From positions 1-6,427 of the forward strand of contig JAAYZQ010000358.1 of the NCBI GenBank assembly GCA_012514775.1: a stretch of 6,427 bases of DNA, written 5' to 3'. A program made the position numbers and the translations under genes. Source of the DNA: Anaerolineaceae bacterium. Its GTDB lineage: Bacteria; Chloroflexota; Anaerolineae; JAAYZQ01. This document shows positions 1 through 6,100 of this stretch, piece after piece. How positions within the stretch are numbered: the stretch's first letter is position 1; each line of letters starts with the position of its first letter. Under the pieces are notes generated by a model. That model was not told the origin of the DNA. It saw nothing but the letters and a program-made list of their open reading frames with translations, and did not search any database.

Positions 1-1382
1 GCGACCGGCGGGCCGGCCTGCTCGCCGTCGGGGTCCTGGAGAGGGTGAGAGATGGCCCAGCGCTGTTCCTTGACCCAGATGGGCAGGTATTCGCCCGTCC
101 AGGTCGACCCCACCTGGCCAAACTCGCGATCCTGGGCCCACATCGCCTCCACCGACGGCGTGGGCCGGATGGGGGTGACAGGCAGGGCGGCCAGCGCCCA
201 GGCGCCGGTGAGGGCCAGGATCAGAATGGCGGCCAGGGGCGCGATGGGCCGGGGAGCACCGGCCAATGCCTGGAGCAACAGGCCGGCCAGCATGGCGGTC
301 GCCAGGACGGTCAGGGCCTGGAAGCGCCATGGGTACTGCAAGAAGGCCAGCCCCCCCTCAAGGGCTCGCCAGGCGGGCAGGGAGGACGTGGTGAGCATCC
401 AGGCCGAAATCAGGGCCACGGCCAGGGACAAGATTGCCGGCCCCCGCAACCGGCGCAGGAAGGGCAGGCCCAGGCCCGCCACCAGGATGAGCCCCTGCAC
501 CCAGCCCAGGGGAAAGGTCACGGGATCCCGCACCTCGTAACGGTAGGCGAGATCCGCGGAAAACAGCTCCGCCAGCGGCAACAGGTGGCGCTGATAGCCC
601 TCGGAAGCGCCCGACGCCAGGCCCACGTACTGCGACTCGGCCAGGACCGGCAGCCAGTAAAACGCGCTCAGGGCCGTGGCCAGGGCCAGGGCCAGGAGCA
701 GGCGCCCCAGGGAGTGCCCCCCGGGCCTGGCTGCGAGGCGCAGGAGCACATAGGCGCCCAGGACAGGGGCAAAGATCAAGGCCGACAGGCTGTGGGTCAG
801 GACCAGCGCCGCGAGGGAGAGGCCGGCGATGGCCAGCCAGGGAATCCAACGCCCTCCCTCTGCCTCGTCCAACAGCCGGTGAAAGGCCAGCAGGATGAGG
901 GGGAACCAGACAAAGGCCAGGAACTCGGCCAGGGCTGCGCGAACATAGAGGTCGAGGAGGTGGTAGGGCAGGTAGGCATAGACCAGGGCGGCGACGAGGG
1001 CCGGGAGGCGATCCAGGTAGAGGCGGGCAAAGGCATACAGGCCCAGGGCCGAAGCCACAAGGCCCGTGGCCAGGACCAGCTTGGTGGCCGCTATCGCATC
1101 GGCGCCCAGGAGGGTAAAGGGCAGGCCCCAGTAATAGCTCAGCGGGCCGTAGAAATTGAGGACCGGATGCCCGTAGCCAAAGGCAAACTCCGGGAACCAG
1201 CGCGGGTAGAGAACGCCGGCCCGCACGGCGCGGTCCAGCGCCGCCAGGCGATAGGCGTGAAAGACGCCGTCGTGGGATTCGAAAAAGCCCGGCCGGGCAA
1301 GGGGCGCCAGGGCGGGCAGCACCAACAACGCCACCCACCAGCCCCAGGGGACGCGAGCCAATCGAGATCGCACACGCTGCAT
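1..1382 (-). CDS. PTPS-related polytopic membrane protein, GT-C-like (partial, C-terminus missing)
   Basis: The frame is open from an ATG at 1382-1380 to the left edge, giving 460 residues without a stop; the C-terminus is missing. The N-terminus is basic (MQRVRSRLAR) followed by a membrane segment at about 13-30. A loop then carries ESHDGVFHAYR (35-45) and YPRWFPEFAFGYGHPVLNFY (59-78). Further hydrophobic stretches lie at roughly 97-118, 127-140, 150-168, 181-215, 226-245, 295-308, 315-332, 356-374 and 380-400. LQYPWRF (348-354) precedes the last pair. This layout is what I know from the '6-pyruvoyl-tetrahydropterin synthase-related' integral membrane family, whose name is misleading because it resembles GT-C/GT39-type glycosyltransferases. 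The acidic loop residue D38 could be the catalytic or lipid-phosphate-sugar site (inference). Substrate is unknown; envelope glycan assembly is likely. An in-frame GTG at 1385-1383 directly precedes the ATG. A consensus-like promoter lies immediately upstream, so it is probably transcribed independently of the ferredoxin gene. Confidence 0.85.
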   Translation of the reverse strand, partial: MQRVRSRLARVPWGWWVALLVLPALAPLARPGFFESHDGVFHAYRLAALDRAVRAGVLYPRWFPEFAFGYGHPVLNFYGPLSYYWGLPFTLLGADAIAATKLVLATGLVASALGLYAFARLYLDRLPALVAALVYAYLPYHLLDLYVRAALAEFLAFVWFPLILLAFHRLLDEAEGGRWIPWLAIAGLSLAALVLTHSLSALIFAPVLGAYVLLRLAARPGGHSLGRLLLALALATALSAFYWLPVLAESQYVGLASGASEGYQRHLLPLAELFSADLAYRYEVRDPVTFPLGWVQGLILVAGLGLPFLRRLRGPAILSLAVALISAWMLTTSSLPAWRALEGGLAFLQYPWRFQALTVLATAMLAGLLLQALAGAPRPIAPLAAILILALTGAWALAALPVTPIRPTPSVEAMWAQDREFGQVGSTWTGEYLPIWVKEQRWAISHPLQDPDGEQAGPPV

Positions 1383-1391
1383 CACGCGGCG

Positions 1392-1420
1392 ATTATAGCA
1401 TGCCCGGGGGAGGTGGGCAA
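1392..1420 (-). promoter_or_regulatory. Sigma70-like promoter of the membrane-protein gene, near-leaderless
   Basis: Read on the minus strand, TTGCCC (1420-1415) and a perfect TATAAT (1397-1392) are separated by exactly 17 bp. Transcription would begin about 6-8 bases past the -10 box, at about 1386-1384. That is on top of the in-frame GTG (1385-1383) and one to four bases ahead of the ATG at 1382. No Shine-Dalgarno sequence fits between, so the mRNA is expected to be leaderless or nearly so. Confidence 0.7.
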
Positions 1421-1454
1421 GTATCGCGCCGGAGGTTGTAGGGCAGGGAACGCA

Positions 1455-1510
1455 GCCCGCGCCTCGCCCCTATCATCCCGAGGTGTCGGGCTGGCGGGCG
1501 AGGCGCGGGC
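1455..1510. repeat. Perfect 15-bp inverted repeat with nested hairpin; candidate terminator of the ferredoxin gene
   Basis: GCCCGCGCCTCGCCC (1455-1469) is the exact reverse complement of 1496-1510. Inside the 26-base interval a second stem forms, CCCGA (1477-1481) with TCGGG (1486-1490) around a 4-base loop, so the whole folds as a long stem with an internal bulge and a terminal hairpin. It starts 10 bases after the ferredoxin stop and lies upstream of the membrane-protein promoter. On the minus-strand transcript it is not followed by a U-tract, so it is not a textbook intrinsic terminator. It could still work as a factor-assisted terminator, a 3'-end stabiliser, or a binding site for a dimeric regulator. 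Confidence 0.65.
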
Positions 1511-1519
1511 CGAGAGCGA

Positions 1520-1903
1520 TCAGCCGTGGATGAGGGTGGGCAGGCAGCGGGTACAGACCCACAGGCTGCGCCCCTCGGTGCGCACCGGCAAGAGGATGGC
1601 GCCGCGCTCGCTGCTGCCGCAGCGGAAACAAGTCTGCTCGATGTACAGGGGCCCGCGAGCCTGCTCCCGGGCGTGGGCAGCCTGGGCGTCAAAGGGCGCC
1701 GCCTCCCGGGTCTCGACCGACAGGGCGCCCGTAGGGCAGATGCCCAGGCAAAAGCCGGCGCCATCGCACAACTCTTCTTTGATGACCCTGGCCTTGCCAT
1801 TTACCAGCTCAATGGCCCCCTCGACGCAGGGGGTGACGCACAAGCCGCAGCCGTTGCACAGCTCTTCATCGATGCGAACAATGGTCCGCAGCACTCGGTC
1901 CAT
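1520..1903 (-). CDS. Dicluster ferredoxin with C-terminal four-cysteine (zinc-ribbon-like) tail
   Basis: A 127-residue cytoplasmic electron carrier. The first cluster motif is CNGCGLCVTPC, with C16, C19, C22 and C26, the usual CxxCxxCxxxC ligand set for a [4Fe-4S] centre. The second motif is CDGAGFCLGICP, with C46, C52, C56 and P57; the position of the second ligand is A49, so only three standard cysteines remain. I recognise CDGxGxCLGxCP as typical of a family of short bacterial and archaeal ferredoxins, so this is probably a family trait and not decay. The second site may bind [3Fe-4S], use a non-cysteine ligand, or bind nothing. Two further pairs, C92-x2-C95 and C117-x2-C120, form a compact zinc-ribbon or rubredoxin-like knuckle. 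Start: ATG at 1903 with AGGAG 9 bases upstream. The redox partner is not visible here. Confidence 0.9.
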   Translation of the reverse strand: MDRVLRTIVRIDEELCNGCGLCVTPCVEGAIELVNGKARVIKEELCDGAGFCLGICPTGALSVETREAAPFDAQAAHAREQARGPLYIEQTCFRCGSSERGAILLPVRTEGRSLWVCTRCLPTLIHG

Positions 1904-1912
1904 GATTTTCCA

Positions 1913-1917
1913 CTCCT
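1913..1917 (-). promoter_or_regulatory. Ribosome binding site of the ferredoxin gene
   Basis: On the minus strand AGGAG lies 9 bases before the ATG at 1903-1901. It supports this start over any internal one, and the reading begins shortly before the first cluster motif, as is usual for this family. Confidence 0.75.
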
Positions 1918-1934
1918 ATCGTGTACGTGCCCCC

Positions 1935-1940
1935 ATCATA
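1935..1940 (-). promoter_or_regulatory. Possible -10 box for the ferredoxin gene
   Basis: TATGAT on the minus strand sits 31 bases ahead of the ferredoxin start and would place transcription at about 1928, leaving room for the Shine-Dalgarno sequence. No convincing -35 hexamer lies at 16-18 bp (the sequence there is C-rich). A CTGACA at 1976-1971 is 30 bp away, which is too far. A small CCCC/GGGG hairpin (1948-1960) lies just upstream. The call is weak. Confidence 0.3.
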
Positions 1941-1971
1941 GCCTATTCCCCGGCGTGGGGGTATGATCTTT

Positions 1972-2152
1972 GTCAGGTTGTAACTGCTCAGGCATCCGCT
2001 GCGCCGCCGGTTGAAACCGCGTCTGAGACCAGAAACGCGTTAAAACGCGTTCGGAGTCAGTGTGGCGTGAACCCGTTTCAACGGGTTTTCGGTATCAGCC
2101 AGGCGTTTCAACGCCTGGCAGGCAGGACGGCTGAGCAGTAACGTCAGGTTGT
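1972..2152. mobile_element. Candidate small non-autonomous insertion (MITE-like) or structured intergenic repeat
   Basis: The 10-base GTCAGGTTGT occurs at 1972-1981 and again, identically, at 2143-2152. Just inside, ACTGCTCAG (1983-1991) is the exact inverted copy of CTGAGCAGT (2131-2139). The roughly 160-bp interior has no protein-like frame and holds four short palindromes. Direct repeats outside inverted repeats is the layout expected of a target-site duplication around a miniature element. Against this, the inverted repeats are short, are offset by two bases relative to the direct repeats, and no transposase is present. The alternative is a chromosomal intergenic repeat family or a multibranched RNA, with the 9-bp inverted repeat as its closing stem. 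Confidence 0.4.
2008..2119. repeat. Cluster of four palindromes sharing a GTT-NN-AAC apex
   Basis: There are four perfect hairpins: 2008-2019 (CGGTT-GA-AACCG), 2034-2051 (AACGCGTT-AA-AACGCGTT), 2070-2087 (AACCCGTT-TC-AACGGGTT) and 2098-2119 (GCCAGGCGTT-TC-AACGCCTGGC). Their centres are about 29, 36 and 30 bases apart. The apex is constant while the outer stem bases change in pairs, as expected if pairing itself is maintained. The linkers after the second and third are alike: CGGAGTCAG (2052-2060) and CGGTATCAG (2090-2098). That suggests degenerate duplication of a hairpin-plus-linker unit of about 38 bases. The function is unknown; it could act at the RNA level, as paired operator sites, or simply as a repeat. 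Confidence 0.75.
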
Positions 2153-2168
2153 CGGCTCCGGTGCCCGT

Positions 2169-2197
2169 TTGCGCGGGCCCCGGGGTTGTGGTATAGT
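2169..2197 (+). promoter_or_regulatory. Promoter of the methyltransferase gene
   Basis: TTGCGC (2169-2174) and TATAGT (2192-2197) are separated by 17 bp, predicting a start at about 2204 and a leader of about 23 bases that includes the GAGGAG ribosome site. The -35 box lies in the loop and right arm of a small inverted repeat, GCCCG (2163-2167) with CGGGC (2174-2178). The spacer contains the palindrome CCCCGGGG (2178-2185). Either could be a regulator site, but in DNA this rich in G and C such palindromes also arise by chance. Confidence 0.6.
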
Positions 2198-2210
2198 AAA
2201 GCCCGGAACA

Positions 2211-2216
2211 GAGGAG
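2211..2216 (+). promoter_or_regulatory. Ribosome binding site of the methyltransferase gene
   Basis: GAGGAG ends 10 bases before the ATG at 2227. Two other in-frame ATGs follow at codons 4 and 8, but they would be 19 and 31 bases from this site, so codon 1 at 2227 is preferred. Confidence 0.7.
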
Positions 2217-2226
2217 AAAGCGAGAG

Positions 2227-2976
2227 ATGCAGGCCATGGCTGGTGGCATGGGTGTAAACTATGACCAGGACGCCGGCGAGTATGCAGCCCACCGCAGGCT
2301 GCACGCCGGCGTTTTCGCCGAGCTGGTTACTGGCGCCGGACTGGGCCCCGGCTCGCGGGTGGTGGAGGTAGGCTGCGGCACGGGCAACTATGCCCGGGCG
2401 CTGGCCGACGGTCCGGGCTGCACGCTCCTTGGCCTCGATCCATCCAGTGGCATGCTGTCGCACGCCCACCGCCAGCCCGAGCCCGTGGGCTGGCTCCAGG
2501 CCCGCGCCGAAGAGCTACCCCTGGCCCCCGGCAGCGCCGACCTCGTCTTTTCCGTGGACGTCATCCATCACGTCGCCGGCCCGGCCGCCTTTTTCCAGGC
2601 GGTCGCCCGGGTCCTGCGACCCGGGGGTTGGGTGTGCACCGTGACCGACTCGGAGGAGATCATCCGGCAGCGCGAGATCCTCTCCGGTTACTTCCCGGAG
2701 ACCGTCGCCATGGAGCTGCAACGCTACCCGAAGCTCGGCGAGCTGCGGACCTGGTCGGCGGCCGCCGGCCTGGCCGACTTTCGGGTCGTAACCGTGGAGC
2801 AGCCCTACACCCTGGAGAGCGCCCGGCCCTATCGCGACCGCGCCTTTTCGTCGCTGCACCTCATCTCGGAGGAGGCGTGGCAGGCCGGCCTGGCCCGGCT
2901 GGAAGCTGACCTGGCGCGCGGGCCGGTCCACGGCGTGTCGCGCTACGCCTGTGTCTGGGCAGCCAGGCCCGCCTGA
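2227..2976 (+). CDS. Class I SAM-dependent methyltransferase (Methyltransf_11 type)
   Basis: A 249-residue soluble protein with the Rossmann-like methyltransferase order. Motif I is VVEVGCGTGNYARAL (45-59), the glycine-rich SAM-binding loop. The acidic residue that normally binds the ribose hydroxyls is D71 in LGLDPS. ARAEELP (92-98) corresponds to the adenine-side loop. SADLVFSVDVIHHV (103-116) is the post-II strand, and LRPGG (130-134) closes the core. The N-terminal YDQDAGEYAAHR (12-23) is the cap often seen in small-molecule methyltransferases. The C-terminal half (about 140-249) is variable and should shape the acceptor site, so the substrate cannot be read from sequence. It resembles UbiE/ubiquinone-menaquinone-type and generic small-molecule enzymes, but no quinone-specific signature is evident. 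It has its own promoter and is separated by about 200 bp and another promoter from the GH13 gene, so co-transcription is not needed. No truncation or odd residue is seen. Confidence 0.9.
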   Translation: MQAMAGGMGVNYDQDAGEYAAHRRLHAGVFAELVTGAGLGPGSRVVEVGCGTGNYARALADGPGCTLLGLDPSSGMLSHAHRQPEPVGWLQARAEELPLAPGSADLVFSVDVIHHVAGPAAFFQAVARVLRPGGWVCTVTDSEEIIRQREILSGYFPETVAMELQRYPKLGELRTWSAAAGLADFRVVTVEQPYTLESARPYRDRAFSSLHLISEEAWQAGLARLEADLARGPVHGVSRYACVWAARPA

Positions 2977-3039
2977 TCCGGCTCCCGGTCCGGCCCCGCT
3001 CGCCCGGCGACGCCCGCAACGGTGTGCGGCGTCGAGAAC

Positions 3040-3068
3040 TTGACAGACGGGGTCGTTCGGGGCATAAT
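3040..3068 (+). promoter_or_regulatory. Strong sigma70-type promoter of the GH13 gene
   Basis: A perfect TTGACA (3040-3045) and CATAAT (3063-3068) are separated by exactly 17 bp. They lie 63 bp after the methyltransferase stop. Transcription should start at about 3075, giving a 5' leader of about 105 bases. This is the best promoter match in the window. Confidence 0.8.
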
Positions 3069-3094
3069 GATAAAGCCTCGGGTTGCGCTTGCCC

Positions 3095-3116
3095 GGGCGC
3101 GCAGGGTTGCGCGCCC
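3095..3116 (+). promoter_or_regulatory. GC-rich hairpin in the 5' leader of the GH13 gene
   Basis: GGGCGCGCA (3095-3103) pairs perfectly with TGCGCGCCC (3108-3116) around the loop GGGT: a 9-bp stem starting about 20 bases into the predicted transcript. No T-run follows, so it is not an intrinsic terminator. It ends more than 50 bases before the ribosome site and would not block it directly. It may stabilise the mRNA or form part of a longer structured leader. I recognise no known riboswitch. Confidence 0.55.
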
Positions 3117-3169
3117 ATCCCAATAAGTGACGGTTTCTCTTTCCGTTCGGGCTACACGAAAGTGCCAGC

Positions 3170-3174
3170 AGGAG
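3170..3174 (+). promoter_or_regulatory. Ribosome binding site of the GH13 gene
   Basis: AGGAG lies 6 bases before the ATG at 3181. It decides between this start and the in-frame ATG at codon 7 (3199), which would sit 24 bases from the site. Confidence 0.75.
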
Positions 3175-3180
3175 ACAAGA

Positions 3181-6100
3181 ATGCCAGAAAAGGTATCCAT
3201 GGAGTTTCACGTGTCGCGCCAGGCGCGGGACCGGTACCGGTTTGACGAAGCGCTGTTTTCGTTGTCCGGCAACGTGATCCTGGCCAACCTGCACGGCGCC
3301 CGGGTCTTTGCCCAGCGGATGAACGAGCGACGCGACCTGGTCAACTATCCGGAACAGGCCGTGAAGGCGGGACACCTGAACGCCATGGGCCTCATCGACG
3401 AGATCTCGCACCAGATCGTCCAGCAATATCGCCGGGAAGTCAACCCGCCGGCCCTGGAACACGCCCTGGCCTGGCTCGACGAGCGCCTGGGCCGGGCGGG
3501 GGTGGACCGCACGCTGCGGCGGTTCGCCGACGAGTTCCCGCCGCTGGCCGTCTATCGCCGCGAGATCGACCTGGACCGCTACATGGAGGGCGAGACGGAA
3601 GGCGTTCCCCACCGCCAGATCCTCCTGGAAGAGATGCTCATGCTCTGGCTGGCCAACGCCAACCCGGCCTTTGCCCCCTTCCTGGAGCTGTTCGACGACG
3701 ACGACTTGAGCCGCGAGACGGCCTATGCCCCCATCATGGACAACCTCTACGACTTTTTCGACACCCAGCCTCCCTTCGGGCCCGACAACGAGAACGTCAT
3801 CGACCTGCTCCTGGCCCCTGCCCGCGCCCACCCCCATTCCCTGTTCGACCAACTGGAGTTCATCCGGCGGCGGTGGGCGGGAATGCTGGGCACCTACCTC
3901 TACCGCCTGTTGAGCAGCCAGGACCTGATGCGCGAGGAAGAGCGCGCCGTCTTTGCCGGGCCCGGCCCCAGCCTGGTGTACGAGTATGCCGAGGTCCAGT
4001 TCGAGCCGGAGCGCTTTAGCCGCGACCTGGACTGGATGCCGCACTTGGTGCTCATGGCCAAGAACACCTACGTCTGGCTGCACCAGCTCTCGCAGCGCTA
4101 CCAGCGCGACATCACCCGCCTGGACCAGGTGCCCGACGAGGAACTGGATACCCTCGCCCGCTGGGGCTTTACCGGGCTGTGGCTCATCGGCGTCTGGGAG
4201 CGCAGCGCGGCCTCGCGCAAGGTCAAGCAGCTCACGGGCAACCCTGAGGCCGTGGCCTCGGCCTACTCGCTCTACGATTACGTCGTGGCCGGCGACCTGG
4301 GCGGCCCGGAAGCCTACGAAAACCTGAGGGCCCGCGCCTGGCAGCGGGGCATCCGCATGGCCAGCGACATGGTGCCCAACCACGTGGGCATCTACTCCCG
4401 GTGGATCGTCGAGCATCCCGATTGGTTCGTCTCCCTGGACTACAGCCCGTTCCCTTCCTACAGCTTTGGCGGGCCCGACCTGTCGGAGGACGAGCGGGTG
4501 GGCATCTTTTTGGAGGACCACTACTACGAGCGCAGCGACGCCGCCGTGGTCTTTCGCCGGCTGGACCGCTGGACGGGCAGCGAGAAGTTTATCTATCACG
4601 GCAACGACGGCACGTCGATGCCCTGGAACGACACGGCGCAGTTGAACTATCTCAACCCCGAGGTGCGCGAGGCGGTCATCCAGACCATCCTCCACGTCGC
4701 CCGGCAGTTCCCCGTCATCCGCTTTGACGCGGCCATGACCCTGACCAAGCGCCACTACCAGCGGCTGTGGTTCCCGGAACCGGGCACCGGCGGCGCCATC
4801 CCCACGCGAGCCGAGCACGGGCTGACCAAGGAGCAGTTCGACGCGGCCATGCCCGAAGAGTTCTGGCGCGAGGTGGTGGATCGCGTGGCCGCCGAGGCGC
4901 CGGATACGCTGCTCCTGGCCGAGGCGTTCTGGCTCCTGGAGGGCTATTTTGTGCGCACCCTGGGCATGCACCGCGTCTACAACAGCGCCTTCATGCACAT
5001 GCTGCGCAACGAGGAAAACGCCAACTACCGGGCCACGATGAAGAACACGCTCGAGTTCGACCCGGAGATTCTCAAGCGGTTCGTCAATTTTATGAACAAC
5101 CCCGACGAGGAGACCGCCGTGGCCCAGTTCGGCAAGGGCGACAAGTATTTCGGCATCGCCACCATGCTGGCCACCCTGCCCGGCTTGCCCATGTTCGGCC
5201 ACGGGCAGGTGGAGGGCTATGCCGAGAAGTATGGCATGGAGTACCGGCGCGCCTATTGGGACGAGCAGCCCGACCCCGGCCTGGTGGAGCGCCACGAGCG
5301 CCAGATCTTTCCCCTGCTGCACCGGCGCCACCTCTTTGCCGAAGTGGAGCACTTTTTGCTGTACGACGTGGTGGCGCCCGAGGGCCACGTCAACGAGGAC
5401 ATCTTTGCCTATTCGAACCGCGCCGGCACCGACGAGCGGGCCCTGGTCGTCTATCACAACCGCTACGCCACCGCCAGCGGCTGGGTGCGCACCTCCGTCG
5501 GCTTCCTGGCCCGCACCGTCGACGGCGACGGCCGGGCCATGGTCCAGCGCTCCCTGGGCGAGGGCCTGGGGCTGCGCAACGAGCCCGGGGCCTACTATAT
5601 CTTTCGCGATCACGTCGCCGGCCTGGAGTACATCCGCAGCGGGCAAGAGCTGTGCGAGAACGGCCTCTACGTCGAGCTGGACGCCTACAAGTGCCAGGTC
5701 CTGCTCGATTGGCGCGAGGTGTGGGACGACGAGTGGCAGCAATATTCCGACCTGGAGGGCTACCTGGGCGGCCGCGGGGTACCCAGTATCGAGGAGGCCC
5801 AGCGCGAGCTATTCTTGCAGCCGATCCTGCGTCCCTTCCGCGAGCTGGCCAACGCCGGGCACGTGCGCTGGCTCAAGGCGCAGCGGGCCAGCCGCGCCGG
5901 AGGGGCGCCCGACGACGAGGCGCTGGCCGAGGTCGAGCGCCGGGCGGTGGACCTGTGGCGGGGCATCGCCGAGTTCACCGGCGGCGACGGCGACGTCCAG
6001 GCCCTGGCCGGCGAGACGCGGGCGGCCGTCGAGGCTGCTCTGCAATTGCCCATCCTGGCCGAGCGGTTCCCCTTGCCCGGCGAGCCCCGGTACCAGGCAG

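Noticed and set aside
2070..2089. Intrinsic terminator (8-bp stem followed by TTTT)
   Set aside because: No plus-strand gene ends upstream of it, the T-run is only four bases, and it is one of four related palindromes, so membership in the repeat cluster explains it better.
2008..2119. A short CRISPR array, suggested by repeated GTTTCAAC-like cores
   Set aside because: The repeats are not identical, the shared core is only about 6-8 bases, the intervals are partly similar to each other and not unique spacers, and no cas gene is nearby.
45..2141. A 698-codon open frame on the plus strand
   Set aside because: It runs opposite both the membrane-protein and ferredoxin genes and on into the palindrome cluster. 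Its translation is rich in Q, G, R and P without any domain, while the minus frames have membrane segments and iron-sulfur motifs. It is a composition shadow.
2977..3039. A terminator after the methyltransferase gene
   Set aside because: Only weak CCGG-type self-complementarity is present and there is no T-run. I see nothing else in this short stretch before the GH13 promoter.
5101..5106. GH13 gene as an inactive pseudoenzyme because NHD is changed to NPD
   Set aside because: The nucleophile D516, acid/base E581, transition-state D642 and R514 are all present. Only the substrate-contacting histidine differs, so loss of activity is not supported.
2515..5742. A 1075-codon open frame on the minus strand
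   Set aside because: It is antisense to the methyltransferase, the GH13 promoter and the GH13 gene. The translation is low-complexity (A, V, G, H, Q, L) with no recognisable domain. The complementary GH13 frame carries all catalytic motifs in order.
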